Shown here: positions 35,346 to 44,022 of the stretch, piece by piece
Numbering within the stretch: the stretch's first letter is position 1
Layout of the letters: each line of letters opens with the position of its first letter
Source: an uncultured Acetatifactor sp.
Lineage (GTDB): Bacteria > Bacillota > Clostridia > Lachnospirales > Lachnospiraceae
Direction: 5' to 3'
Assembly (NCBI GenBank): GCA_947581865.1
Contig: CANPWA010000022.1
Span: 1 to 55,002, forward strand
DNA: 55,002 nucleotides
Made by a program: the position numbers and the translations under genes
Notes under the pieces: generated by a model
Told to the model about the DNA's origin: nothing
Database searches by the model: none
The model's input: only the letters and a program-made list of their open reading frames with translations

Positions 35346-36713
35346 ATGGATTGGAAGAAGAGATTGATACAGGCAGCGGTTGTGGCGATCGGCATTGCCG
35401 CCGTTCTATTCGTCGCTGTAGGAAACAATGGCGTTTTGGAGAAGGCGCAGGATGACGCCGCCTATCCCGGCGGGGACAAGGAGACCATCTATTTCTGGTA
35501 TACGGATGACAGTATGACCAGTTTCATTAACAGTGCCGCCGTCTCTTTCGGAGAGAAGGAGGATGTGCGCGTGATCCCCGTGCTCACCGGGGAGGGGCAG
35601 TATCTGGAGACGCTCAACCGCGCCTCTCTGAGCGGGGAGCAGATGCCGGATGTTTATCTGATCGGAAATGATGCTCTGGAAAAAGCGTATCTGGCAGGGC
35701 TTGCCAGCGAGACTCTGGACGGGGGAGAAGTGTGCGGCACAGAGTATTTTTCTCCGGCGGCATTGAATGCGGTAAGTTTTCGGGGGAAAAATATAGCGTA
35801 TCCGCTCTACTTTGAGACCAGTGTTCTGCTCTATAATGAAACGTATCTGGAGACTTGGGCAGTACAACAGGCGAGAAAAGAACTGGAGGAAAAGGGCGGG
35901 GAAGGCGAAGCGGACGAGGCTGTTGTAAATGAGCTGGCGCAGAGCTATCTGGAAAAAGGGATTCCCGCCACCGTGGATGATATTTTGTATATTGCGGACA
36001 CGTTTGATCTGCCGGAGAATGTGGAAGGCATCATGAAATGGGATGTGTCCGATATTTTTTACAATTACTGGTTCGTGGGGCGGTATATGGTCGTGGGCGG
36101 AGAAGCCGGAGATGACGAAAACCGCATTGACATCAACAATGAGCAGGTCATACAGTGCCTGGAGGTTTATAAGGCATTAAACCAGTTCTTTTCCATGGAG
36201 ACGGACACGATCAGTTATGACTCTGTGATACAGGATTTCATAGACGGGAAAATCGTGTTCACGGTGGCTACCACGGATGTCATAAACCGGCTGGAAAGCG
36301 CAAAGGCGGACGGAAGTTTTGCATACGATTATGGTGTCGCCGCCATGCCGGACGTAAGCGCGGATCTGGAGAGCGCATCTTTGTCCGTGACGGGAGCCGT
36401 GGCAGTAAACGGCTATTCCGGGCACAGGGAGCTTGCCAATGCGTTTGCCGCCTATCTGGTAAAGGACTGCGCGGGAGAGCTCTATCCGAGAACGGGAAAG
36501 CTGCCTGCCAGAATGGATACGGACCCGGACAATCCGGCAGCGGAGATTTTTCAATTGGAATATGCGGACAGTGTTCCTCTGCAGAAGCTGATCGAGACGG
36601 GGAATTTCTGGATACGTCTGGAAGTGCTTTTTGCAAAGGTCTGGGACGGAGAGGATGCGGCGGAACTGGTGGCAGAGCTGGCAGAGGAGATCGCCGCACA
36701 GGTTCAGACATAA
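35346..36713 (+). CDS. Orphan family 1 solute-binding protein
   Basis: The 455-residue protein resembles sugar-type ABC solute-binding proteins: IYFWYTDDSMTSFINSAAV early, then MPDVYLIGNDALEKAYLAG and the hinge YPLYFETSVLLYNETYLE. The N-terminus is a single hydrophobic helix (about residues 8-25) without a lipobox, so it is either secreted or anchored by an uncleaved helix. No permease or ATPase is adjacent, which is unusual for this family. It follows argD by 60 bases in the same direction. It may serve a distant transporter, or act as a sensor. Ligand unknown. Confidence 0.82.
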   Translation: MDWKKRLIQAAVVAIGIAAVLFVAVGNNGVLEKAQDDAAYPGGDKETIYFWYTDDSMTSFINSAAVSFGEKEDVRVIPVLTGEGQYLETLNRASLSGEQMPDVYLIGNDALEKAYLAGLASETLDGGEVCGTEYFSPAALNAVSFRGKNIAYPLYFETSVLLYNETYLETWAVQQARKELEEKGGEGEADEAVVNELAQSYLEKGIPATVDDILYIADTFDLPENVEGIMKWDVSDIFYNYWFVGRYMVVGGEAGDDENRIDINNEQVIQCLEVYKALNQFFSMETDTISYDSVIQDFIDGKIVFTVATTDVINRLESAKADGSFAYDYGVAAMPDVSADLESASLSVTGAVAVNGYSGHRELANAFAAYLVKDCAGELYPRTGKLPARMDTDPDNPAAEIFQLEYADSVPLQKLIETGNFWIRLEVLFAKVWDGEDAAELVAELAEEIAAQVQT

Positions 36714-36730
36714 TTGAATTGCATAGGATG

Positions 36731-36815
36731 ACCAACCATAGGGCAAGCTATACCAAAGGAGGCTTTGATCCGGAAAGCCGCACAGAAAAGAGGTATAGTC
36801 TATGGTTGGTTTTTT
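36731..36815 (+). promoter_or_regulatory. Structured leader: terminator hairpin enclosing the start codon
   Basis: Three nested stems are seen: ACCAACCATAG with CTATGGTTGGT (36731-36741 / 36800-36810, perfect 11 bp), CTATACC with GGTATAG (36748-36754 / 36792-36798) and GGCTTT with AAAGCC (36761-36766 / 36774-36779). A T-run follows the outer stem at once. The ribosome site AAGAGG and the ATG of the next gene lie within the descending strand. The asymmetric purine-rich internal loops could be a ligand pocket, but I recognise no known riboswitch class. Confidence 0.7.
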
Positions 36816-37233
36816 GATCGCATTGATTTCGGGAGCGCTGATGAGCGTTCAGGGCGTGTTCAACACGCAGGTGACCAAGGCGTCGGGTATCTGGAGCGCC
36901 AGCGCTTTTGTGCAGTTTACCGCGCTGATCGTCTGTCTGGGTGCATGGTTTGTCACGGAGAGAAGTTCTCTGCTCCGAGTGTTTTCCGTGCAGCCCAGGT
37001 ATATGCTTTTGGGAGGGGCGATCGGCGCGTTCATCACTTATACGGTCATCCGCAGCATGGATGCTCTGGGACCGGCAAAGGCAGTGATGCTGATCGTGGT
37101 CGCTCAGCTGGCTGTAGCGTATCTCATTGAGCTCTTCGGCTGGTTTGGCGTGGAGAAACAGCCCTGGGAATGGCGCAAAGCGATCGGCATGGCTGTGGCG
37201 ATCATCGGCATCATCGTGTTTAAATGGAAGTAA
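36802..37233 (+). CDS. DMT-type small transporter (DUF606/YdcZ-like)
   Basis: The 143-residue protein has about five membrane segments and the pattern VGFLIALISGALMSVQGVFN then GAIGAFITYTVIRSM, resembling the DUF606 (YdcZ) branch of the drug/metabolite transporter superfamily. Such half-size proteins work as dimers. The substrate is unknown. The start codon sits inside the leader hairpin described above, so expression should depend on how that RNA folds. Start at 36802 rests on AAGAGG 8 bases upstream. Confidence 0.8.
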   Translation: MVGFLIALISGALMSVQGVFNTQVTKASGIWSASAFVQFTALIVCLGAWFVTERSSLLRVFSVQPRYMLLGGAIGAFITYTVIRSMDALGPAKAVMLIVVAQLAVAYLIELFGWFGVEKQPWEWRKAIGMAVAIIGIIVFKWK

Positions 37234-37288
37234 CGGTTCCTTCCCTGTCAACTTTATTAAGTTTTTCTTATATTTTAAAAAGGGTGAC

Positions 37289-37317
37289 TTGTAAATCCCG
37301 AAAGATTCCCTTAAAAT
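37289..37317 (+). promoter_or_regulatory. Promoter of comEA and probably of the following genes
   Basis: TTGTAA (37289-37294), a 17-bp spacer and TAAAAT (37312-37317), 85 bp before comEA. No terminator is visible between comEA and comEC, so the whole run may be one transcript. Confidence 0.65.
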
Positions 37318-37402
37318 AAAACTATCAGCAGACCCATTTTATTTTGTACAAAGGCAGTTCCTTCCCCGCCGGCAATACAGTCCGGCAGAAAGGAGAAGGA
37401 AT

Positions 37403-38020
37403 ATGACTGTAGATTCCAGAAAGAGACGGCAGGCTGTTTTAAGATGGCTTGCGGGAATGACCGCGGCATTGCTGTGTACATTCTGCGGCGGTTGTAAAAG
37501 TGCGGATCCGGCAGTGATACCCGGAGAGCCCGTCGGGCTGATCCGGGACAGCGGGGCACTCTTTGAGGAAAGCGCTGTCACAGAGAAGGAGACGCCTTGT
37601 GTGATTTATGTTCATGTCTGCGGCGCGGTGAATGCGCCTGGAGTGGTAACGCTGCCGGAGGGAAGCCGGGGACAGGATGCCCTGGAGGCGGCGGGCGGGT
37701 TTTCGCCGCAGGCGGCGGTGGAGGCCGTCAATCTCGCGCAGCCTCTGGAGGACGGCGCGCAGCTTTATTTTCCTACCCGGGAGGAGGAAGAGAGTCTTCT
37801 TGCCGCGCAAAAAGAGCGGGAGTCGGGGCTGGTCGATCTCAATACCGCGGACAGAAAGCGGCTGTGCACGCTGCCCGGCATCGGCGAGGCAAAGGCGGAG
37901 GCGATTTTGGCTTACCGGAACGAAAATGGAGATTTTCAGAGGGTGGAAGATATCATGAGAGTGCCCGGTATCAAGGAGAGCGCTTTTGAGAAGATAAAGG
38001 ATTTGATCACCGTGAAATAA
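37403..38020 (+). CDS. comEA: Competence DNA receptor ComEA
   Basis: The 205-residue protein has an N-terminal signal or anchor segment (residues 13-30, with a possible lipobox FCGGC). A soluble-ligand-binding beta-grasp domain follows (YVHVCGAVNAPGVVTLPEG, about 69-87), then a C-terminal helix-hairpin-helix pair (VDLNTADRKRLCTLPGIGEAKA, and VPGIKESAFEKI). ComEA binds DNA outside the membrane and passes it to ComEC. Both are in this window. AGGAGAAGG precedes the ATG. The possible lipidation is unlike B. subtilis ComEA, which uses a membrane helix. Confidence 0.92.
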   Translation: MTVDSRKRRQAVLRWLAGMTAALLCTFCGGCKSADPAVIPGEPVGLIRDSGALFEESAVTEKETPCVIYVHVCGAVNAPGVVTLPEGSRGQDALEAAGGFSPQAAVEAVNLAQPLEDGAQLYFPTREEEESLLAAQKERESGLVDLNTADRKRLCTLPGIGEAKAEAILAYRNENGDFQRVEDIMRVPGIKESAFEKIKDLITVK

Positions 38021-38042
38021 GTTGTGAGGAGAGAGTAGGAAA

Positions 38043-38738
38043 ATGGCTGAGAAGAGAGTGCTGGTGGTGGACGACGAGAAACTGATCGTGAAGGGGATCC
38101 GCTTTAGTCTGGAACAGGATGATCTGAAGGTGGACTGTGCCTATGACGGTGAGGAGGCGTTAGAGTACGCCCGCAATAACCAGTATGACATTATCCTGCT
38201 GGATGTGATGCTTCCGAAGCTCACGGGGTTTGAGGTGTGTCAGCAGATCCGGGAATTTTCCAGCGTCCCCATCATCATGCTCACGGCGAAGGGGGATGAT
38301 ATGGATAAGATCCTGGGACTGGAGTACGGTGCGGACGACTATATCACGAAACCGTTCAACATTTTGGAAGTGAAGGCCCGGATCAAGGCGATCATGCGGC
38401 GCATGGAGCCCAAAAACGCAGTCAGGGAGCCCCAGCGGATCATCGAGAGCGGGGAGATGAAGCTTGACTGTGAGGGCAGGAGAGTCTATATAGGGAGCAG
38501 GGAGATCAGCCTTACGGCGAAGGAGTTTGAGGTGCTGGAGCTTTTGATGCTCAATCCCAACAAAGTCTACGGGAGAGAGGCTCTGCTGCGGCTGGTGTGG
38601 GGGGCGGATTATCCCGGGGATGTGCGCACGGTGGACGTACATATCAGAAGACTGAGAGAGAAGATCGAGGAAAATCCCAGCGAACCCAAATATGTACATA
38701 CCAAATGGGGCGTTGGCTATTACTTTTTAAATGCGTGA
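38043..38738 (+). CDS. OmpR/PhoB-type response regulator
   Basis: The 231-residue protein has a receiver domain with acidic pocket VVDDEK (D10, D11), phospho-acceptor D54 in LLDVMLPK, and K in the YITKPF motif near residue 103. A winged-helix DNA-binding domain follows, ending VHTKWGVGYYF. It closely resembles WalR/PhoP-like regulators. It lies 22 bases after comEA and 9 bases before its kinase. Target genes cannot be read from the sequence. Confidence 0.95.
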   Translation: MAEKRVLVVDDEKLIVKGIRFSLEQDDLKVDCAYDGEEALEYARNNQYDIILLDVMLPKLTGFEVCQQIREFSSVPIIMLTAKGDDMDKILGLEYGADDYITKPFNILEVKARIKAIMRRMEPKNAVREPQRIIESGEMKLDCEGRRVYIGSREISLTAKEFEVLELLMLNPNKVYGREALLRLVWGADYPGDVRTVDVHIRRLREKIEENPSEPKYVHTKWGVGYYFLNA

Positions 38739-38747
38739 CGGACGGAT

Positions 38748-40241
38748 ATGAAGACGATAAAAAAACTGATGAAACTGATATGGGAGAAGATGCCCTTAAA
38801 AAGCCTGCGGCTTCGTATCTTTTCCATTGTGCTGTTCATAGGCATCGTTCCGGGAATCGTTGTCGGCGTGGGGATCGTACAAAACTATCAGGACCGTGCG
38901 GTGAAGCAGCGCATCTCCTCTGTACAGAATCAGCTGATGATCGTGGCAAATCACCTGATCGCCAACGATTATATGGCAAATTACCAATCCGAGGAGCCCA
39001 CCTACAGAAACTCCAGAGAGGTCACGGATGCGGAGCTGGAGATGCTCGCCAATCTGTATGAGGGGCGGGTTATGATCATCAACAGTAATTTCAAGGTTGT
39101 GAAGGATACTTACAGCATCAGTGAGGGAAAGATCATAATTTCCGAGGAAGTCATCAAATGCTTCCTCGGGGAAAATATTTCCCATTACGATCCGGAGCAC
39201 GGCTATATTGAGATGACTGTCCCCATCATGGATACCACTGCAAACTCCACCCAGGGAGGGGCGGTGAGGGGCGTGATGCTCATAAGCATATCCGACGGCA
39301 GCATCGTTGCCATGACAACACTGTTGAACCGGCGGGTGGTCATCATAGAGACCCTGCTGGCTCTGGGGATCGTGCTGCTTGCCATTGTCCTGTCCGTGGT
39401 GATGACCAGACCGTTTGACCGTATCACCCAGGCGATCATGGATGTGAATTCCGGCTACACGGACGAAAGCATCTCCGTGCCCGACTATGCGGAGACAGTG
39501 CATATCGTCGATGCCTTCAACCAGCTTCTGAGACGGATGAGGACGCTGGACGAGTCCCGGCAGGAGTTTGTGGCAAATGTGTCCCATGAGCTCAAGACGC
39601 CCATGACTTCCATCAAGGTGCTGGCAGACTCTCTGCTCATGCAGCAGGATACTCCGGCAGAGCTCTACAGGGAGTTTCTGGAGGATATCGTATCCGAGAT
39701 AGACAGGGAAAACCGCATTATAACGGATCTGCTTGCCCTGGTGAAAATGGATAAGAGAACACAGGACAAAAATATCGTCTCTCTGAATATCAATGACCTG
39801 GCAGAGTTGATCTTGAAACGCCTCCGTCCGATCGCGCGCAAAAAGGATGTGGAATTGGTCTTTGAGAGCATGAGACCGGTGACGGCGGAAGTGGATGAGG
39901 TCAGGATGACCCTGATCATGACGAATCTGGTGGAGAACGCCATTAAGTACAACAAAGAACACGGCTGGGTCAAGGTGGAGCTGGATGCGGATCATCAGTT
40001 TTTCACTTTTAAAGTAAGCGATTCCGGTATCGGGATCCCGGAGGAGGCGCTGGATCATATCTGCGAGCGTTTTTACCGTGTGGACAAGTCCCATTCCAGG
40101 GAGATCGGCGGAACAGGGCTGGGGCTGGCCATCACCAAGAGCGCGGTACTGATGCACCGGGGAACCCTTACCGTCAACAGTGTGGAGGGGGAAGGGACCT
40201 GCTTTCTGGTGAAAATCCCCTTAAACTATATCGTGACCTAG
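38748..40241 (+). CDS. Sensor histidine kinase
   Basis: The 497-residue kinase has a membrane helix near residues 24-46, an extracytoplasmic sensor region of about 150 residues and a second helix near 200-222. A HAMP linker follows, then a HisKA domain with VSHELKTP (H280) and an ATPase domain with N, G1 (DSGIGIPEE) and G2 (GTGLGLAIT) boxes. Domain order matches WalK-like kinases without a PAS domain. It pairs with the regulator directly upstream. The signal is unknown; the GerMN lipoprotein just downstream may modulate it, as extracytoplasmic partners do in other systems. Confidence 0.94.
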   Translation: MKTIKKLMKLIWEKMPLKSLRLRIFSIVLFIGIVPGIVVGVGIVQNYQDRAVKQRISSVQNQLMIVANHLIANDYMANYQSEEPTYRNSREVTDAELEMLANLYEGRVMIINSNFKVVKDTYSISEGKIIISEEVIKCFLGENISHYDPEHGYIEMTVPIMDTTANSTQGGAVRGVMLISISDGSIVAMTTLLNRRVVIIETLLALGIVLLAIVLSVVMTRPFDRITQAIMDVNSGYTDESISVPDYAETVHIVDAFNQLLRRMRTLDESRQEFVANVSHELKTPMTSIKVLADSLLMQQDTPAELYREFLEDIVSEIDRENRIITDLLALVKMDKRTQDKNIVSLNINDLAELILKRLRPIARKKDVELVFESMRPVTAEVDEVRMTLIMTNLVENAIKYNKEHGWVKVELDADHQFFTFKVSDSGIGIPEEALDHICERFYRVDKSHSREIGGTGLGLAITKSAVLMHRGTLTVNSVEGEGTCFLVKIPLNYIVT

Positions 40242-40283
40242 GGTGGTCACTGTGCCGGCTGCCGCGGCGGAAGAAGAGGAAGT

Positions 40284-41207
40284 ATGAAGAAATTGCTTGT
40301 GGTTCTCGGAAGTCTCCTGATCTTGGCGGGCTTTGCCGCCTGCGGGGAGGAGATTCCCACGGGAGCCGATGTCTATCAAATTTATACGGTGAACAATTCC
40401 GAGACCAAGGTGGAGGTGCATCCCTGCCGGCTGCAGTCCGAGGATGATGGCAAGCTCCTTAAGGAATTGGTGGAATGCCTTTCGACTCCGCCCGAAAAGC
40501 TGGAGTACAAAGTCCCTTTTGCCATGGGGTTTGACATCCTCGACCTGGATCTGTCGGATGGCATGCTCTCCATTGATGTGAGCGGTTCTTACCTTACTAT
40601 GCCGGCGACCACGGAAGTGCTGGTGCGCGCCGCCATCGTGCGCACGCTTACTCAGGTACCGTCGGTGCGCTATGTGGGGATAACGGTGGATGGGCAGCCG
40701 CTTTTTGACAATGCGGGAGACGTGGTAGGGCTGATGACCGCGGACATGTTCATTGACAACGACGGCAATGAGATCAACACCTATGAGTTCGTGCGGGTAA
40801 AGCTTTATTTTGCGAATATGGAAGGCGATAAACTGATTGCGGTAAACCGTGAAAAATATTACTCCACCAACATACCCATTGAACGCTTTGTGGTGGAAGA
40901 GCTGATCGCAGGGCCCGGAAGTGCGGCAGAGGGAGTGTATCCTTCCATCAATCCGGAGGTGAAGATCATCAGTGTGACCACCAGGGACGGTGTCTGTTAT
41001 CTGAACCTGGATTCCGCTTTCCTTACGGTGGTGGGGAATGTGCCCACAGAAATCTCCATTTATTCCCTTGTAAATTCCCTGGCAGAACTGAGCAGCGTCA
41101 ATAGAGTTCAGATCTTGATCAACGGGGAAGTGCCCTCCAGTTTTTCAAACGCGACATTTGAGCGCAATTTAGATTATGTGACTACATTAAAAAATCAGAA
41201 TGGATGA
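40284..41207 (+). CDS. GerMN-domain lipoprotein
   Basis: The 307-residue lipoprotein has the lipobox FAAC (C20) and two GerMN domains. The first covers roughly residues 60-160 and the second (with IPIERFVVEELIAGPG and ISVTTRDGVCYLNLDSAF) about 190-300. GerMN domains occur in GerM, which stabilises protein complexes across the spore septum, and in LpqB beside two-component systems. Position directly behind the histidine kinase matches the MtrAB-LpqB arrangement, suggesting a sensing accessory (inference). It ends 3 bases before comEC. Confidence 0.88.
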   Translation: MKKLLVVLGSLLILAGFAACGEEIPTGADVYQIYTVNNSETKVEVHPCRLQSEDDGKLLKELVECLSTPPEKLEYKVPFAMGFDILDLDLSDGMLSIDVSGSYLTMPATTEVLVRAAIVRTLTQVPSVRYVGITVDGQPLFDNAGDVVGLMTADMFIDNDGNEINTYEFVRVKLYFANMEGDKLIAVNREKYYSTNIPIERFVVEELIAGPGSAAEGVYPSINPEVKIISVTTRDGVCYLNLDSAFLTVVGNVPTEISIYSLVNSLAELSSVNRVQILINGEVPSSFSNATFERNLDYVTTLKNQNG

Positions 41208-41210
41208 CAG

Positions 41211-43496
41211 ATGATGAAAAGACCATTGTTGTTGTGTGCCTTCTGTCTGATGGCACTTATAGCGTTAAGATATTATTTGGAATATGTCCCGCCGGGGGAT
41301 GATCCTTTCGGCGGGCGGCCGGACGGCACGAGGATGATTGTCTCGGGCAGGGTCCGGCAGAAAGACGACACTTCTTTTTCCATAGCAGTTGATTCCTTTC
41401 AGATTGCCGCCCTTCTGCGGCAGAATGACTCCACAGATCAAAAAATATCGGAACAGTTAAAGGGGAAAAAGCTTTTGTGCAGTTATGACGCGTCAAAAGC
41501 TCTGTTCTACGACTCCACGGTGGTACTGGAGGGGTATTTTCATCCCTTTGATGCGGCGACCAATCCGGGGGAGTTTGATTATGCCGCTTACTTTCATGCG
41601 ATGGGGTACGCCGGGCGGCTTGAGGGCATTGAGGTGATAAAGCAGGAATCCGGCGGTTTTTTGCTGCGGGAGAAGCTGTATCGTCTGCGTTGTTTTTGGA
41701 AGGACAGGCTTTATCGGATTTTTCCTCCCAGGGAGGCGTCTGTGATGACTGCGATCCTGTTGGGGGACAGGGCAGGGCTGGACGAGGACATACGGGAACT
41801 ATACCAGAGCAGCGGCATGATTCATATTCTGAGCATTTCGGGGCTGCATATCACTTTCATCGGAATGGGCATTTACAAATTGCTGCGCCGGGCAGGAGCG
41901 CCGGTGGGTGCCGCTTCTTTTGCGGGCGGCGCGGTGCTGGTGCTGTACGGTGTGATGACCGGGCTGGGAGTGTCTGTCTGCCGTGCCATCGGAATGTATC
42001 TGATCAGAATGCTGGCTCTTCTTATCGGCCGGACTTATGATATGCTGACGGCATTGGGGGTGGTGGCTGTGGCAATGGCATTGTATCGCCCGGCGTGGCT
42101 GGGGCATATGGGATTTTTGCTTTCCTTTGGCTCTGTTCTGGGGGTGGGGGCTCTGCTGCCGGCGCTTGCCGGAGAAAAAGAGGGAAAATTCTCCAGACCG
42201 CCGCGCTATGTGGGGGGTGTCTGGAAGAGACGGATGTCGGAGTGGGGAAAAGCTTTGAAGGACGGTCTGCGTCAGAGTATCCTGGCAGGCGTTTCCGTCA
42301 CGGTCACCATCCTTCCCGTACAGTTGTGGTTTTCTTACGAAGTCCCCGTCTGTTCCGTTCTGTTGAATGTCCTGATACTGCCCTTTATGGGGGGTTTGAT
42401 GGGAGTGGGGCTATTGGTCATGCTGATCCCCGGAACGGCTGCTTTGGGAGCGGCAGATCTTCTGATCCTTGCGGGATACGAGTGGCTCTGCAGACTGTCC
42501 CAGCGCCTCCCGGGGACCGTGTGGAATCCGGGAAGACCCAAAGGATGGCAGATAGCGGTGTACTATCTGTTGTGGGCGGCAGTGGTGTGGGGCGTGGGGA
42601 GAAAGCCGGGCAGAAAAAGAAAAGCGGTGTCCGTTCTGCTGCTTGCGGCAGCGGTGTGGACAGTGGGTCTTCCGACCATCCGGGGAGACTGCGTCACCTT
42701 TCTGGACGTGGGACAGGGAGACGGCATCTGTGTGCAGCTTTCCTCCGGCGAAGTGTATCTGTTTGACTGTGGGAGCAGCAGCCGCGGTCACATCGGAGAA
42801 AATGTCCTGCTGCCTTTTTTGAAATATCATGGGATCCGGAGACTGGACGCCGTGTTTCTGTCCCACGGGGATGCCGACCATATCAACGGCGTGCTGGAGC
42901 TTTTAGGGCAGCAGGACAAAACCGTTGACATAGGACAGATCGTGCTCCCTTTCATGGACCGGGCACTGCTGCGGGAGGAATTCGGAGAGATCCTGCAGAC
43001 GGCCAAAACTGCGGGGATTCCCGTGACTTTGATCTGCGCCGGGAAGGAATGGAAAGTGGGAGAGGATGTCTTTTTGTGTCTTCATCCGTCCGAACAGACG
43101 GGTACGGAGGGCGGAAACGCAGGCTCGGAGTGTTTTTATGTTGAGCTGGGGGAGAAAGATACGCGGATATCACTGTTATTTACCGGGGATGTGGAAGGGA
43201 TGGGAGAACAGGAGCTTTTAAGAGAACTTCAGAGCAGAAAGCTTGGAAATATCACGGTTCTTAAAGTGGCGCATCACGGTTCCAAAAACAGTACCTCCAG
43301 GGAATTTCTCAGGCAGGTCTGCCCTGCATGGGCGGTCATTTCCTGCGGAAGGGATAACCGCTACGGACACCCCCATGAGGAATTGCTGGAGCGTCTGAGG
43401 GAAAGAAAAGGAAATCTTGTAAACACCGCCCTGGACGGTGCGGTGGAGATACAGGTCTTCCAAAAGGGCGTGCAGATCAGACGCTGGGGGAGATAG
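41211..43496 (+). CDS. comEC: ComEC/Rec2 DNA uptake channel
   Basis: The 761-residue membrane protein carries single-stranded DNA across the membrane in natural transformation. It has an N-terminal DUF4131 region and a competence domain (HILSISGLHITFIGMGIYKL, residues about 205-224) with multiple helices. The C-terminal metallo-beta-lactamase-like nuclease domain has FLDVGQGDGI, HGDADHINGV and VAHHGSKNS. The metal-binding HxDxDH pattern is present as SHGDADH. ATG 41211 and 41214 are both possible starts. comEA upstream in the same run supports a working uptake machine. Confidence 0.93.
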   Translation: MMKRPLLLCAFCLMALIALRYYLEYVPPGDDPFGGRPDGTRMIVSGRVRQKDDTSFSIAVDSFQIAALLRQNDSTDQKISEQLKGKKLLCSYDASKALFYDSTVVLEGYFHPFDAATNPGEFDYAAYFHAMGYAGRLEGIEVIKQESGGFLLREKLYRLRCFWKDRLYRIFPPREASVMTAILLGDRAGLDEDIRELYQSSGMIHILSISGLHITFIGMGIYKLLRRAGAPVGAASFAGGAVLVLYGVMTGLGVSVCRAIGMYLIRMLALLIGRTYDMLTALGVVAVAMALYRPAWLGHMGFLLSFGSVLGVGALLPALAGEKEGKFSRPPRYVGGVWKRRMSEWGKALKDGLRQSILAGVSVTVTILPVQLWFSYEVPVCSVLLNVLILPFMGGLMGVGLLVMLIPGTAALGAADLLILAGYEWLCRLSQRLPGTVWNPGRPKGWQIAVYYLLWAAVVWGVGRKPGRKRKAVSVLLLAAAVWTVGLPTIRGDCVTFLDVGQGDGICVQLSSGEVYLFDCGSSSRGHIGENVLLPFLKYHGIRRLDAVFLSHGDADHINGVLELLGQQDKTVDIGQIVLPFMDRALLREEFGEILQTAKTAGIPVTLICAGKEWKVGEDVFLCLHPSEQTGTEGGNAGSECFYVELGEKDTRISLLFTGDVEGMGEQELLRELQSRKLGNITVLKVAHHGSKNSTSREFLRQVCPAWAVISCGRDNRYGHPHEELLERLRERKGNLVNTALDGAVEIQVFQKGVQIRRWGR

Positions 43497-43518
43497 ACGT
43501 ATCTTACCCGGGCATGGA

Positions 43519-43543
43519 AAAAGGGGCTGCCCTCAGCAGCCCC
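43519..43543. terminator. Intrinsic terminator between comEC and the small membrane gene
   Basis: GGGGCTGC (43523-43530) and GCAGCCCC (43536-43543) form a perfect 8-bp stem. The T-run is strong on the minus strand (rc of 43518-43522) and weak on the plus strand, so it mainly ends the minus-strand gene. Confidence 0.85.
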
Positions 43544-43572
43544 TTCCGGACGGAATTTCTTTTCTTTTGTTT

Positions 43573-43824
43573 TCATCTTAACGCTGATGAGAAGATAAAC
43601 AAAATTATGCTGAGCACGAATCCCAGACTCCATATACAGAAGTAGGAGCGCGCATAATTGCGAAGATTGATGTTGCTTGTTCCGCCAAATGAAAAGATAA
43701 GGATCGTAATGATCCCTATGAAGGGAAGGGAGAACAAAAGTCCGTACCCGAGATATCCCCATGTGGTGATGGGACGGTAGTCATCAGGGATAAAGGATAC
43801 GTTTTCATCATTTTCCATTGCCAT
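43573..43824 (-). CDS. Small membrane protein, two helices
   Basis: The 83-residue protein has a polar N-terminus (MENDENVSFIPDDYRPITTW) and two membrane helices, with a conserved-looking middle FSFGGTSNINLRNYARSYF. It resembles small proteins common in Lachnospiraceae whose function is unknown. GGAGG stands 9 bases before ATG 43824; ATG 43818 is an alternative. A strong promoter with a long perfect palindrome precedes it, so it is probably tightly regulated. Confidence 0.78.
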   Translation of the reverse strand: MAMENDENVSFIPDDYRPITTWGYLGYGLLFSLPFIGIITILIFSFGGTSNINLRNYARSYFCIWSLGFVLSIILFIFSSALR

Positions 43825-43853
43825 GATCGGTTTCCTCCATTAAGTATGTATTG

Positions 43854-43907
43854 TGATATCATAAATCAGATTTATGATATCATACCTTTGGAGGCAGAAC
43901 AAGTAAA
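43854..43907 (-). promoter_or_regulatory. Promoter and 29-bp perfect palindromic operator
   Basis: On the minus strand TTTACT (43907-43902), a 17-bp spacer and TATGAT (43884-43879). The palindrome TGATATCATAAAT-CAG-ATTTATGATATCA (43854-43882) overlaps the -10 and continues through the transcription start, an ideal repressor site. In RNA it would also form a 13-bp 5' hairpin. Confidence 0.75.
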
Positions 43908-44022
43908 AGATGAGCAATCTGTAAAAAAATATTTTCCGGTGTTTTGGATCTGCCCGGATAAGTGTCATATAATGTCTCACAAGGTCTTATAGGAGTCTGG
44001 AAGGTATGCGTCGCAGGGCAGC

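Noticed and set aside
43854..43882. Intrinsic terminator
   Set aside because: The stem is AT-rich and has no T-run; its place over the -10 element makes an operator more likely.
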